Positions 48,019-56,989 are shown, numbered from the stretch's first letter. The stretch: DNA of 64,000 nt from Pseudomonas fluorescens (GCF_001623525.1 NZ_CP015225.1:5282501-5346500); one strand, 5' to 3'. Notes: a model not told the origin generated them from the letters alone. A program made the numbers and translations.

Positions 48019-49290
48019 TCAGGCCTGGTGGGTAATCCGCCCATCCATCAGGGTGTAGCGCACCGCACCCGGCAGGCTATGGCCGATGAACGGGCAGTTG
48101 TCACCCTTGGAGCGCCAGGCTTCACCGGCCACGGTGGACGCGGCGGGGTCGAACAGCACCAGGTCCGCCGCAGCGCCAACCGCGAGTTTCCCCGCCGGCA
48201 ATTGCAGTGCCTGGGCCGGGCCGTCGCTCAGGCGTGCCAGCAGGGTCGGCAGGTCCAGCAAGCCGTCCTCCACCAGCGTCAGGGCCAGCGGTAGCAGCAG
48301 TTCGACACTGCTGATGCCCGGCTCGGTGGCGCCGAACGGTGCCAGCTTGGCATCGCGCTCATGGGGTTGGTGGTGGCTGGAGATGGCCGAGATCACCCCG
48401 GATTTCACCGCTTCGCGCAGGCCATCGCGGTCGGCGCGGGTGCGCAGTGGCGGCTGGACGTGGTAGACGCTGTTGAAATCGATCAGTGCTTCGTCGGTCA
48501 GGATCAACTGGTACAGCGCCACATCGGCGGTCACCGGCAAGCCGCGGGCCTGGGCCTGGGCGATCAGTGCCGCACCGCGAGCACTGGTCAGTTGGCTGAA
48601 GTGGGCGCGTACGCCGCTTTGTTCCACCAACAATAGGTCCCGGGCCAGGGCCACGGTCTCGGCGGTTTCCGGGATGCCCGGCAGGCCGAGGAAGCTGGCG
48701 GTCGGGCCTTCGTGGGCCAGGCCACCTTCGGCCAGGTCGTGGTCCTGGGAGTTGAAGATCACCGTCAGGCCGAAGGTCGCCGCGTATTCCAGGGCGCGGC
48801 ACAGGGTACGGGTGTTGCGGAAACTGTTCAGGCCGTTGCCGAACGCCACGCAACCGGCGTCGCGCAGGGCGATGAGTTCGGCCAGTTGCTCGCCGTCCAG
48901 GCCCTTGCTCAGTGCGCCGATCGGGAAGACCTTGGTGTTTCCGGCTTCGCGGGCGCGGTCGAGGATCAGTTCGGCCACGGCCGAGGTGTCCAGCACCGGT
49001 TTGGTCTGTGGCGGACAGCACAGGCTGGTCACGCCACCGGCAGCGGCGGCCCGGGTTTCGCTGACGATGCTGCCCTTACGGCTGTAGCCCGGTTCGCGCA
49101 GGGCGACGTTCAGGTCCACCAGGCCCGGGGCGGCCACCAGGCCGTGGGCGTCGAGGATTTCAGCCGCCACGAAACCGGTGGGGGCGGCGCCCAGGGCGAC
49201 GATCTTGCAGGCATCGATATGGATATCAGTCACTTGATCCAGGCCACTGGCTGGATCGATCACGCGTGCGCCGAGAATGCTGAGCTTCAC
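48019..49290 (-). CDS. pyrC': Inactive dihydroorotase-like protein PyrC', partner of aspartate transcarbamoylase
   Basis: A 423-residue dihydroorotase homolog with an expected structural role in the PyrB dodecamer. The metal-binding DxHxH signature is degenerate: it reads [12 protein letters not shown], with Asn61 and Ala63 in place of the two histidines. It uses a GTG start overlapping the pyrB stop by four bases (GTGA). A longer reading frame reaching 49887 runs antisense-like through pyrB and is not used. Confidence 0.9.
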   Translation of the reverse strand: MKLSILGARVIDPASGLDQVTDIHIDACKIVALGAAPTGFVAAEILDAHGLVAAPGLVDLNVALREPGYSRKGSIVSETRAAAAGGVTSLCCPPQTKPVLDTSAVAELILDRAREAGNTKVFPIGALSKGLDGEQLAELIALRDAGCVAFGNGLNSFRNTRTLCRALEYAATFGLTVIFNSQDHDLAEGGLAHEGPTASFLGLPGIPETAETVALARDLLLVEQSGVRAHFSQLTSARGAALIAQAQARGLPVTADVALYQLILTDEALIDFNSVYHVQPPLRTRADRDGLREAVKSGVISAISSHHQPHERDAKLAPFGATEPGISSVELLLPLALTLVEDGLLDLPTLLARLSDGPAQALQLPAGKLAVGAAADLVLFDPAASTVAGEAWRSKGDNCPFIGHSLPGAVRYTLMDGRITHQA

Positions 49291-50291
49291 TGGGCGTTCT
49301 CCTGGTCGAATTGGCGCTGGGCCGTTTGCCCGCTCATGGCCATGGACAGCACGGCCATGCGGATGGCGATGCCGTAGGTCACCTGATTGAGAATCACCGA
49401 GTGCGGCCCGTCGGCCACCGCCGACTCGATCTCCACGCCGCGGTTGATCGGCCCTGGGTGCATGACGATAGCGTCCGGCTTGGCCCCGGCCAGGCGGGCG
49501 GTGGTCAGGCCGAACAGGCGGTAGAACTCGCCTTCGCTGGGCAACAGGCCGCCGGTCATGCGCTCGCGTTGCAGGCGCAGCATGATCACCACGTCCACAT
49601 CCTTGAGGCCTTCGGTCATGTCGGTATAGACCTTCACGCCGTACTGCTCGACGCCGATGGGCAGCAGGGTCTTCGGCGCGATCACGCGGATGTCCGGGCA
49701 GCCGAGGGTCTTGAGGGCCAGCATGTTCGAACGGGCCACCCGCGAGTGCAGGATGTCGCCGACGATGGCCACCGACAGGTTCTCGAAGCTGCCCTTGTGC
49801 CGGCGGATGGTCAGCATGTCCAGCATGCCCTGGGTCGGGTGGGCGTGACGGCCGTCGCCGCCGTTGATGATCGCCACCTGCGGGCACACGTGTTCGGCGA
49901 TGAAGTGCGCGGCGCCGGAATCACCGTGGCGCACGACGAACATGTCGGCGGCCATGGCTTCGAGGTTGCGCAAGGTGTCGAGCAGGGTTTCACCCTTGCT
50001 CGCCGAGGACGTGGACACGTTGAGGGTGATCACGTCCGCCGACAGCCGCTGGGCCGCCAGCTCGAAGGTGGTGCGGGTGCGGGTGGAGTTTTCGAAGAAC
50101 ACGTTGCACACGGTCTTGCCGCGCAGCAACGGGACTTTCTTCACCGCCCGGGCACCCACTTCGAGGAAGGAGTCGGCAGTGTCGAGGATTTCCGTCAACA
50201 GCTCGCGGCGCAGGCCGTCGAGGGACAGGAAGTGCCGCAGCTGGCCCTGATCGTTGAGCTGCAGCGGGCGCTTGGTTTCGAGAGGCGTCAT
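49287..50291 (-). CDS. pyrB: Aspartate carbamoyltransferase catalytic subunit
   Basis: PyrB joins carbamoyl phosphate and aspartate in pyrimidine synthesis. The 334-residue protein has the carbamoyl-phosphate site [12 protein letters not shown] and the C-terminal [12 protein letters not shown]. The genes pyrR, pyrB and pyrC' are in tandem, and PyrB with PyrC' form the typical Pseudomonas holoenzyme. Confidence 0.97.
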   Translation of the reverse strand: MTPLETKRPLQLNDQGQLRHFLSLDGLRRELLTEILDTADSFLEVGARAVKKVPLLRGKTVCNVFFENSTRTRTTFELAAQRLSADVITLNVSTSSASKGETLLDTLRNLEAMAADMFVVRHGDSGAAHFIAEHVCPQVAIINGGDGRHAHPTQGMLDMLTIRRHKGSFENLSVAIVGDILHSRVARSNMLALKTLGCPDIRVIAPKTLLPIGVEQYGVKVYTDMTEGLKDVDVVIMLRLQRERMTGGLLPSEGEFYRLFGLTTARLAGAKPDAIVMHPGPINRGVEIESAVADGPHSVILNQVTYGIAIRMAVLSMAMSGQTAQRQFDQENAQ

Positions 50292-50315
50292 CGCGATGGA
50301 CTCTTACAAGGGCAG

Positions 50316-50822
50316 TTAAAGGGCAAGGTCTTGCAGTTCGAGTTGCAGTGGCGACGGCCCGGAGAGCTTGACCCGCTCATGGGCGGCCAGCGTCAGCGTC
50401 GCGCCGACCACGTTCGGCCGGATCGGCAGCTCGGCGGCGTCCAGGTCCAGCAGGCACACCAGCGTCACGCTGGCCGGGCGGCCGTAATCGAACAGTTCGT
50501 TCATGGCGGCGCGGATGGTCCGGCCGCTCATCAGTACGTCGTCGATCAGCACCAGATGCTGGCCTTCGATCTCGAACGGCAGGGCCGAGGGGCGCACTTG
50601 CGGATGCAGGCCGTTCTGGCTGAAGTCGTCGCGGTAGAAGGACACATCCAGGGTGCCCAGCGGCGATTGGCTGCCCAGTGCTTCGAGCAGGGCCTGGGCG
50701 ACCCAGACACCCCCGGTGCGAATACCGATATAGCGCGGGTCGCTGATGCCGCGGTGTTCCAGGTGTGCCTTGAGACGAATCGCCATCTGGCTGATCAGTT
50801 CGGCAGGATTGGGCAGGCTCAT
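50316..50822 (-). CDS. pyrR: Bifunctional pyrimidine regulator/uracil phosphoribosyltransferase
   Basis: A 168-residue PRTase-fold protein with the PRPP loop [18 protein letters not shown]. In Gram-positive bacteria it is an RNA-binding attenuator, but in Pseudomonas its regulatory role is less clear. GGAG lies seven bases upstream of the ATG at 50822. A hairpin sits upstream of the start. Confidence 0.92.
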   Translation of the reverse strand: MSLPNPAELISQMAIRLKAHLEHRGISDPRYIGIRTGGVWVAQALLEALGSQSPLGTLDVSFYRDDFSQNGLHPQVRPSALPFEIEGQHLVLIDDVLMSGRTIRAAMNELFDYGRPASVTLVCLLDLDAAELPIRPNVVGATLTLAAHERVKLSGPSPLQLELQDLAL

Positions 50823-50878
50823 GCTGGCTCCTTCAGGTTCCCGGGCCGGTGGTGAGTGGCGCGGCTTATCGCTAAAAG

Positions 50879-50899
50879 AAAGCGCCTTGGCGGCGCTTT
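50879..50899 (-). terminator. Stem-loop between ruvX and pyrR
   Basis: An eight-base-pair stem AAAGCGCC/GGCGCTTT with a five-base loop, followed on the minus strand by CTTTT. It is either a weak terminator of ruvX or part of the pyrR leader. Confidence 0.55.
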
Positions 50900-50907
50900 G
50901 TAAAAAA

Positions 50908-51345
50908 TCAGGTTTCGAACAGGGCGGCGTTGGCGTCGAGCCAGCCTTGCAACAGCAGGGCGGCGGCGATGGCGTCCACCGGGTTGTCGCGGTAACTGCC
51001 TTTCTGCCCACCGCGCACCAGGCGCTCGCCCTTGGCCTCGAAGGTGGTCAGGCGTTCGTCATGGGTATAGAAGGGCAGGTTGTAGCGACCGTTGAGCCGG
51101 CGGGCGAATTTTTCGGCGCGCAGGCACATGTCGCTGGGCGTGCCGTCCATGTTCAGCGGCAGGCCGACCACCACGGCATCGGGTTTCCACTCCTTGATCA
51201 GCGCTTCGACCTGGTTCCAGTCCGGAACGCCATTCTGTGCCTTCAAGGTGCACAACTCGCGGGCCTGGCCGGTAATGACCTGGCCGACCGCGACGCCGAT
51301 CTGTTTGGTGCCGTAATCGAAGCCCAGCAGCAAGCGCAAGGCCAT
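50908..51345 (-). CDS. ruvX: Holliday junction resolvase-like protein RuvX (YqgF)
   Basis: A 145-residue RNase H-fold nuclease implicated in rRNA processing or Holliday junction cleavage. Motifs include [17 protein letters not shown] and [11 protein letters not shown] and the C-terminal [21 protein letters not shown]. It overlaps algH by one base. Confidence 0.93.
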   Translation of the reverse strand: MALRLLLGFDYGTKQIGVAVGQVITGQARELCTLKAQNGVPDWNQVEALIKEWKPDAVVVGLPLNMDGTPSDMCLRAEKFARRLNGRYNLPFYTHDERLTTFEAKGERLVRGGQKGSYRDNPVDAIAAALLLQGWLDANAALFET

Positions 51346-51914
51346 CAGGCGTGTCCCGCCTGGCTGGTGAGCAGGCTGAGGTTGACCCCCAGCCGGCTGG
51401 CCGCCGCTTCCAGGCGGAGTTCGCTGCTGGTGTTGAACAGGATGTCAGCGTCGAACGGGCAGGTCAGCCAAGCGTTGTCGGCCAGTTCGGCTTCCAGTTG
51501 CCCGGGTTCCCAACCGGCATAGCCGAGGGCGATCAGGCTTTTCTCCGGGCCGACGCCGTCGGCGATGGCGAACAGCACGTCCTGGGAGGTCGACAGTGAC
51601 ACTCCGTCCAGGTCCACGGTGGCCTGGTATTTGGGGCCCGACGGGTGGAGCACGAAACCGCGGTCAGTCTGCACCGGGCCGCCGATGAAAATCGGCACGT
51701 GCTGGCACAAGAGTGGCGGTTCGACCTCGGGGCGCAACTGCTCCAGGATGTCCGCCAGGTTCAATTCCTGCGGGCGATTGATTACCAGCCCCATGGCCCC
51801 ATTGGCCGTGTGCTCGACGATGTAGGTCAAGGTGTGGGCAAAATTCGGATCGGCCATGTGCGGCATGGCAATCAGGAAGTGATGCTTGAGGTAGGTGGGG
51901 CTGACGTTTTTCAT
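51345..51914 (-). CDS. algH: YqgE/AlgH family protein
   Basis: A 189-residue protein of the UPF0301 (YqgE/AlgH) family, with LKHHFLIAMPHMADPNFAHT at the start and GAMGLVINRP. In P. aeruginosa AlgH has been linked to alginate and virulence gene expression, but its biochemical role is unknown. The stop codon overlaps the ruvX start by one base. Confidence 0.92.
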   Translation of the reverse strand: MKNVSPTYLKHHFLIAMPHMADPNFAHTLTYIVEHTANGAMGLVINRPQELNLADILEQLRPEVEPPLLCQHVPIFIGGPVQTDRGFVLHPSGPKYQATVDLDGVSLSTSQDVLFAIADGVGPEKSLIALGYAGWEPGQLEAELADNAWLTCPFDADILFNTSSELRLEAAASRLGVNLSLLTSQAGHA

Positions 51915-51991
51915 AGGCGCTAGTGTGGCGGGGCGGGGCGAACTGACAAGCTGGGGATGTGCAGGAAATACCCGAAACCGACATGAAACCC

Positions 51992-52010
51992 CTGTGGGAG
52001 CGAGCCTGCC
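51992..52010 (+). repeat. Truncated family A REP half fused to a family C REP
   Basis: The sequence CTGTGGGAGCGAGCCTGCC is the left part of a family A REP palindrome (GGGAGCGAGC) and stops at the first base of a family C REP at 52012. Confidence 0.7.
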
Positions 52011-52099
52011 TGATCGTTCCCACGCTCTGCGTGGGAATGCCTCACTGGACGCTCCGCGTCCACCAGGCTGGGACGCGAAGCGTCCCTGGCTGCATTCCT

Positions 52100-52110
52100 A
52101 CGCAGAGCGT
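52100..52110 (+). repeat. Target-site duplication, left copy
   Basis: ACGCAGAGCGT, identical to the copy at 53401-53411, and a part of the REP palindrome. Confidence 0.9.
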
Positions 52111-52132
52111 CACTAGTGTCCGGTAAAAACTG

Positions 52133-52154
52133 AAGGGGGAGCTTGCTCCCCCTT
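52133..52154 (+). terminator. Left-end hairpin of the IS
   Basis: AAGGGGGAGC, two bases, then GCTCCCCCTT form a perfect hairpin between the inverted repeat and the transposase start. It could stop incoming transcripts. Confidence 0.6.
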
Positions 52155-52207
52155 GCTGTGCCTGCGTCTTAAGCAATAATCAGGTTTTTCAGACTCGATT
52201 TTCGCCT

Positions 52208-53377
52208 ATGTTCAGCAGCACGCGATTTGCACAAATGCTCCAGGCCCTTCCTCATCAGCTCTTCAAGGCAGCCGTCAAACGCTGTGGTGCTGATCGTTAC
52301 GCTAAGCAGTTCACTTCCTGGGATCTACTTATCACGCTGATTTACGGTCAGCTTGTCCAAGCTAAAAGCTTGCGCACGTTGGCGACAGCTTCACAGTCGC
52401 TGGAACCCCATCGTTATCACCTAAACGCCAAGAACATGGTGCGTTCAACCCTTTGCGATGCCTTGAGTAAGCGCAGCTCTGAACCGTTTCGCCTGGCCTG
52501 CGAGCACCTGCTTCAAGGTGTTGGTCGCAAACAGCGCAAGTCGCTCGAAGCGATGATCACCTTGATCGATTCGACCTCAATCAGCCTGCGTGGACCCGGT
52601 TTTGACGAATGGACCACCGCGACGAAAACCCGCATAACTCAAGGCCTGAAGGTGCATGTGGCAATCGATCCACGGCAAACAGCCCCGACTTACGTGAACA
52701 TCACCGCCGCCAACGTCAACGATCTGAGCGATGCTCTGACCATGCCTCTTGAAGCGGGTATGACATACGTTTTCGATAAGGGTTACTGCGACTACAACTG
52801 GTGGTACCAGATCGATCAGTTGGGCTCTTTCTTCGTCACACGGCTGAAAAAAAACGCCAACCTGAAGCAGGTAGAAAGCTTGAGAAAAGACGATGCACCG
52901 GAATTCATTGAGGCAGACGAATCGGTGCTGTTCGGTAAGAAATACCTGAACACTCGACGTCCGAATCACTATCAGGATCAGGCTGTGCGCCGGATTCAGG
53001 TTCGTCGAGACGACCATGAAACGCCACTGGTGCTGGTTACCAATGACTTCTCTCGCTCATCTGAGGAGGTCGCTGATCTGTACAAACAACGTTGGCAGAT
53101 CGAGTTGTTTTTCAAGTGGATCAAGCAAAACCTCAAGTTAAAACGATATTTCGGCTTCTCCGAAAATGCCGTTCGTCTGCAGATCTACAGCGCCTTGATT
53201 ACCTACCTTTTGCTGCACCTTTATCAGCACCGCTCAGGATGTTCGGGGCCTATTTCAGACTTTGCTATTAGGCTGACCCACAGCTTGTTCGAACGCCCAT
53301 TGAGCATCGAACGCCTTGAAGGCCGAAGGCAGAAGCGAACAGAGCTGAAGGCTACCCAAGGTAACCTTCAGCTCTGA
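52208..53377 (+). CDS. IS4-family transposase
   Basis: A 389-residue DDE transposase. The N-terminal region is a DNA-binding domain (MFSSTRFAQMLQALPHQLFK form). The first Asp is in ITLIDSTSISL, the second in TYVFDKGYCDYNWW and the Glu in QRWQIELFFKWIKQNLKLKR (the YREK-like region of IS4). The gene has no frameshift and no internal stop, so the element may be active. Codon use is less GC-rich than in the flanking genes. Confidence 0.93.
   Translation: MFSSTRFAQMLQALPHQLFKAAVKRCGADRYAKQFTSWDLLITLIYGQLVQAKSLRTLATASQSLEPHRYHLNAKNMVRSTLCDALSKRSSEPFRLACEHLLQGVGRKQRKSLEAMITLIDSTSISLRGPGFDEWTTATKTRITQGLKVHVAIDPRQTAPTYVNITAANVNDLSDALTMPLEAGMTYVFDKGYCDYNWWYQIDQLGSFFVTRLKKNANLKQVESLRKDDAPEFIEADESVLFGKKYLNTRRPNHYQDQAVRRIQVRRDDHETPLVLVTNDFSRSSEEVADLYKQRWQIELFFKWIKQNLKLKRYFGFSENAVRLQIYSALITYLLLHLYQHRSGCSGPISDFAIRLTHSLFERPLSIERLEGRRQKRTELKATQGNLQL
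53341..53375 (+). terminator. Right-end hairpin of the IS, overlapping the transposase stop
   Basis: AGAGCTGAAGG (53341-53351) pairs with CCTTCAGCTCT (53365-53375), with a further TACC/GGTA stem in the loop. The T-rich run ATTTT follows at 53382-53386. Confidence 0.7.
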
Positions 53378-53400
53378 AAAGATTTTACCGGACACTAGTG

Positions 53401-53411
53401 ACGCAGAGCGT
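53401..53411 (+). repeat. Target-site duplication, right copy
   Basis: ACGCAGAGCGT, identical to the copy at 52100-52110. Confidence 0.9.
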
Positions 53412-53423
53412 AGGAACGATCAA

Positions 53424-54320
53424 TCAATTGCTCGAAAGCCGATCGCCACGGGCAAACTTCCAGGTGCGGATGATTTCCAGTCGGTCGATGTCCGACAAAT
53501 CCCCGGTAAACGGCGCGAACGGCGCAGCCAGGCGCACGATCCGCTGGGCGGCCTGGTCCAGCAGCGGCTGGCCGGAGGACTCTAGTACCAGCACTTCATA
53601 CAACGAGCCGTCGCGGTTGATCGAGACCATCAGCCGCAGGTTGCCGTAGATCTGTTTGCGTCGGGCTTCGTCGGGGTAGTTGAGGTTGCCGATGCGCTCG
53701 ACCTTCTTGCGCCATTCGTCCTTGTACCAGGCGCCCTTGTCGCGCATGGTCGAGGCGGCGCTCAGGCGATGGATGCGCGGGCGCTTGGCGTAGAGCTGTT
53801 GCTCCTGGGCCAGTTCGGCTTCCAGGCTGGCGATGTCGCTGGACAACTGTGAGCTGTCGAAAGTGGGTTCGGGGGCCTTGGGCTTGGGATCAGGCTTGAC
53901 CTCTTCCTTGACCGGGGCCTTTTTCGGTTTTGGCGCCACGGTGGTCACGGCGGCCTTGGGCGCCGTTTCCTGCACCTCGGGCTTGGCGGCTGGCGGCGGG
54001 GTGACTTTCTGTACCGTATTGTCCTGGAAGGGGGCGATCTCAGTGGTCTTGGGAATCGCCTTTTTTTCCAGGGTGCCGCTGCCTTGCTGGTTTTCCTGGG
54101 CGAGGAAGTCGGCCTTCTTGGGCTTGGTCTCGCTCTTGAAGGTGGCCAGGGTGATTTCCAGGGTCTGGCTGATCTGCTTGGGCTCGACCGTGGCAAACCC
54201 GACGCCCAGCAGCAGGGCCAAGTGGATCAGCGCCGCCAGGAACAGGGTAAAACCGAGGCGATCAGCCGGGCGCACGCCACGATGGGCGAGCTCTTGGGGC
54301 AGATCGGACGGGAGTGTCAT
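53424..54320 (-). CDS. tonB3: Energy transducer TonB3
   Basis: A 298-residue TonB-type protein with one N-terminal membrane segment (LGFTLFLAALIHLALLLGVG), a long lysine- and proline-rich linker (TPPPAAKPEVQ, KPKKAPVKEEVKPDPKPK) and a C-terminal TonB domain (NLNYPDEARRKQIYGNLRLMVSINRDG). The position between algH, gshB and pilG matches P. aeruginosa TonB3, which is needed for twitching motility. Here the IS separates it from algH. Its role in pilus function is inferred from that neighbourhood. Confidence 0.88.
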   Translation of the reverse strand: MTLPSDLPQELAHRGVRPADRLGFTLFLAALIHLALLLGVGFATVEPKQISQTLEITLATFKSETKPKKADFLAQENQQGSGTLEKKAIPKTTEIAPFQDNTVQKVTPPPAAKPEVQETAPKAAVTTVAPKPKKAPVKEEVKPDPKPKAPEPTFDSSQLSSDIASLEAELAQEQQLYAKRPRIHRLSAASTMRDKGAWYKDEWRKKVERIGNLNYPDEARRKQIYGNLRLMVSINRDGSLYEVLVLESSGQPLLDQAAQRIVRLAAPFAPFTGDLSDIDRLEIIRTWKFARGDRLSSN

Positions 54321-54397
54321 GACAAGGAAACCAACATCGCGTTTTTTTCAGGCCGGGCATGATAGCGCAATGTGGGTTTCCTTCAGCAGGATCTGGA

Positions 54398-55351
54398 TCA
54401 ACGAGCCTTGAGCTTCTGATCGATGGCATCCATCAGCATCCCGCCGATGTCGGTGCCAAAGGCGTTGTCGATCTCGCGGATGCAGGTCGGGCTGGTGACG
54501 TTGATTTCCGTCAGGTGCTCGCCGATCACGTCCAGGCCCACGAACAGCAGGCCTTTCTCGCGCAGGGTCGGGCCGACCTGGGCGGCGATCCAGCGATCCT
54601 TCTCGGTCAATGGACGCGCCTCGCCACGCCCGCCGGCCGCCAGGTTGCCACGGGTTTCGCCGGCGGCCGGGATGCGCGCCAGGCAATAATCCACCGGTTC
54701 GCCGTCGATCATCAGGATGCGTTTGTCACCGTCGACGATGGCCGGCAGGTAGCCCTGGATCATGATCTGCTGCTTGCCGTGCAAGGTCAGGGTTTCGAGG
54801 ATCACCGACAGGTTCGGGTGGCCGGCGGTGTGGCGGAAAATCGAAGAGCCGCCCATGCCGTCCAGGGGCTTGAGGATCACGTCGCCGTGGTGGTCGGCGA
54901 ACTCACGCAACACGTCCGGGCGACGGCTGACGATGGTGGGTGGCGTGCACTGCGGGAACAGCGTGGCGAACAGCTTTTCGTTGCAGTCGCGCAGGCTCTG
55001 GGGCTTGTTGACCACCAGCACGCCGGCGTTTTCAGCCTGTTCCAGCAGGTAGGTGGAGTACACGAACTCCATGTCGAACGGCGGATCCTTGCGCATCAGG
55101 ATCACGTCCAGGTCGCTCAGCAGCGCGTCGCTCTCGGTGCCCAGCTCAAACCACTTCTCGGGGTTGGCGAAGACTTTCAGCGGCTTCATCCGCGCCCGAG
55201 CCTGGCCTTCGGCCTGGTAGAGGTCGCGCTGTTCCATGTAGAACAGCTCCCAGCCGCGCTTCTGAGCGGCCAGCAGCATGGCCAGCGAGCTATCCTTTTT
55301 ATAGGAAATGCTGGCGATAGGGTCCATGACAATGCCGACGCGTACGCTCAT
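54398..55351 (-). CDS. gshB: Glutathione synthetase
   Basis: GshB joins gamma-glutamylcysteine and glycine with ATP. The 317-residue ATP-grasp protein begins MSVRVGIVMDPIASISYKKD. It contains VLMRKDPPFDMEFVYSTYLL, KPLDGMGGSSIFRH and the C-terminal NVTSPTCIREID. It is divergent from pilG, which starts 224 bases away. Confidence 0.96.
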   Translation of the reverse strand: MSVRVGIVMDPIASISYKKDSSLAMLLAAQKRGWELFYMEQRDLYQAEGQARARMKPLKVFANPEKWFELGTESDALLSDLDVILMRKDPPFDMEFVYSTYLLEQAENAGVLVVNKPQSLRDCNEKLFATLFPQCTPPTIVSRRPDVLREFADHHGDVILKPLDGMGGSSIFRHTAGHPNLSVILETLTLHGKQQIMIQGYLPAIVDGDKRILMIDGEPVDYCLARIPAAGETRGNLAAGGRGEARPLTEKDRWIAAQVGPTLREKGLLFVGLDVIGEHLTEINVTSPTCIREIDNAFGTDIGGMLMDAIDQKLKAR

Positions 55352-55575
55352 GGCTTGGTTCCTCGAAATGTGATGGGCACATAATGGCGTGAAAAAGTGG
55401 CGTCAGAGTGGCGCCCGGAAGATTGGCGGTCAAGGAAAAACCACCGCGCCGAGCGGCCGATAGATCGGCGATGGAGACTGTGCTAAAAAGGCTGCCATGT
55501 GACGTGCGGGCCTTGAACATCAAGGGTTTGCGCTGTCGATCACACTTACGCGTTAAAAACCGGTTTGCAGTGGCA

Positions 55576-56004
55576 ATGGCAGAGCATCTCACGCAGCAGC
55601 AACCCAGCGCCTTGAAGGTCATGGTCATCGACGATTCGAAGACCATCCGCCGCACCGCCGAAACCTTGCTGCGCAACGTGGGCTGCGAGGTGATCACGGC
55701 CGTCGATGGTTTCGATGCCCTGGCCAAGATCGCCGACCATCATCCGGGCATCATTTTTGTCGACATCATGATGCCACGCCTGGATGGCTACCAGACCTGT
55801 GCCCTGATCAAGAACAACAGCGCGTTCAAGGCCACGCCGGTGATCATGCTGTCGTCCCGCGACGGGCTGTTCGACAAGGCCAAGGGGCGCATCGTCGGTT
55901 CCGATCAGTTTTTGACCAAGCCGTTCAGCAAGGAAGAACTGCTGGGCGCGATACAGGCCCATGTCCCGGGCTTTGCCGCTGTCCAGCCGCACCAGGCACA
56001 TTAA
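55576..56004 (+). CDS. pilG: Pil/Chp response regulator PilG
   Basis: A 142-residue CheY-like receiver that promotes pilus extension in the twitching system. The phosphoacceptor is D63 in FVDIMMPRLDGYQT. The acidic pair is in VMVIDDSK, the conserved T/S site in IMLSSRDG and the lysine in LTKPFSKEE. The ATG at 55576 lacks a strong ribosome binding site. It heads the operon pilG-pilH-pilI-pilJ-chpA. Confidence 0.93.
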   Translation: MAEHLTQQQPSALKVMVIDDSKTIRRTAETLLRNVGCEVITAVDGFDALAKIADHHPGIIFVDIMMPRLDGYQTCALIKNNSAFKATPVIMLSSRDGLFDKAKGRIVGSDQFLTKPFSKEELLGAIQAHVPGFAAVQPHQAH

Positions 56005-56052
56005 TGACACGTGGCCAACGGGCCAGGGGTCAACAAGAAAATGGGGAACACC

Positions 56053-56418
56053 ATGGCACGAGTTCTGATCGTCGATGATTCGCCGACTGAAATGTACAAA
56101 CTGACCGGCATGCTGGAAAAGCACGGCCATCAGGTCCTGAAGGCCGAGAATGGCGCCGATGGCGTGGCCCTGGCCCGCCAGGAAAAACCCGATGCGGTGC
56201 TGATGGACATCGTCATGCCCGGCCTCAACGGTTTCCAGGCCACGCGCCAGCTGACCAAGGACCCGGACACCGGCCACATCCCCGTGATCATCATCACCAC
56301 CAAGGACCAGGACACCGACAAGGTCTGGGGCACGCGCCAAGGTGCGAGGGACTACCTGACCAAACCGGTGGACGAAGAAACCCTGATCGCGACCTTGAAC
56401 AAAGTGCTGGCGGGTTGA
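56053..56418 (+). CDS. pilH: Pil/Chp response regulator PilH
   Basis: A 121-residue CheY-like receiver opposing PilG. The phosphoacceptor is D52 in AVLMDIVMPGLNGFQ, the acidic pair in ARVLIVDDSP, the conserved Thr in IIITTKDQ and Lys in YLTKPVDEE. The ATG at 56053 is chosen because MARVLIVDD is the family beginning. It lies 48 bases after the pilG stop. Confidence 0.95.
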   Translation: MARVLIVDDSPTEMYKLTGMLEKHGHQVLKAENGADGVALARQEKPDAVLMDIVMPGLNGFQATRQLTKDPDTGHIPVIIITTKDQDTDKVWGTRQGARDYLTKPVDEETLIATLNKVLAG

Positions 56419-56428
56419 CGGCACGGCC

Positions 56429-56968
56429 ATGAGCCAATCCCTGACTGCATTCGAACTGCTGCTGCAGATCGACCGGCGCTGCCGGTTGCTGGGGGCGGAC
56501 TTGCCCTCCCAGCCGGCCCATCGCGCCGGTTGGAGCGGCATCGGCTTTCGCATGGGCGAGCACTGGTACGTGGCGCCGATGGGCGAAGTCAGCGAAGTGC
56601 TGCACGAACCACGTCACACGCATTTGCCCGGGGTCAAGCCGTGGGTGCGTGGAGTGGCTAACCTGCGCGGGCGCTTGTTGCCGTTGATGGACTTGTGCGG
56701 GTTCTTTGGCCACGAGCTGTCGACCGTGCGCAAGCAGCGGCGCGTGTTGGTGGTGGATCACGACGAGGTGTTCGCCGGGTTGTTGGTGGACGAGGTCCTT
56801 GGGCTGCAGCATTTTGCCCAGGAAAGCCTGGAACCGACGCTGGTGGACGACCTTGACGGCCCCGAAGCGGCCTTCGTCAAGGGGCGGTTTGGCGGCGAGC
56901 GCGAGTGGCAAGTGTTCAGCCCGTTTGCCCTGGCGCGGTCGCCGGGGTTCATGGATGTGGCGATTTGA
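56429..56968 (+). CDS. pilI: CheW-like adaptor PilI
   Basis: A 179-residue CheW-domain adaptor linking PilJ and ChpA. The CheW domain follows IGFRMGEHWYVAPMGEVSEV and contains VRGVANLRGRLLPLMDL. It starts ten bases after the pilH stop. A family A REPIN separates it from pilJ. Confidence 0.93.
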   Translation: MSQSLTAFELLLQIDRRCRLLGADLPSQPAHRAGWSGIGFRMGEHWYVAPMGEVSEVLHEPRHTHLPGVKPWVRGVANLRGRLLPLMDLCGFFGHELSTVRKQRRVLVVDHDEVFAGLLVDEVLGLQHFAQESLEPTLVDDLDGPEAAFVKGRFGGEREWQVFSPFALARSPGFMDVAI

Positions 56969-56989
56969 CGAGGTGCAGCGCAGGCCCCT

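Larger units (their letters stand above)
52111..53400 (+). mobile_element. Complete IS4-family insertion sequence, 1290 bp
   Basis: The element has perfect 18-base terminal inverted repeats, CACTAGTGTCCGGTAAAA at 52111-52128 and its complement at 53383-53400. An 11-base target duplication (ACGCAGAGCGT) flanks it. One intact transposase gene fills it. A perfect ten-base-pair hairpin sits near the left end and an eleven-base-pair hairpin spans the transposase stop. Length, single DDE transposase and the 11-bp duplication fit IS4. Confidence 0.95.
52012..53421. repeat. REPIN, family C, split by the insertion sequence
   Basis: The left 99 bases (52012-52110) begin GATCGTTCCCACGCTC and reach GCATTCCTACGCAGAGCGT. 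The right remainder (53412-53421) completes AGGAACGATC after the 11-base target copy at 53401-53411. Removing the IS and one target copy restores a normal REPIN. Confidence 0.85.

Noticed and set aside
48019-49887. A 622-codon extended form of PyrC'.
   Set aside because: The extra part runs out of frame through pyrB, is full of proline and arginine, and the GTG start overlapping the pyrB stop fits the known gene layout.
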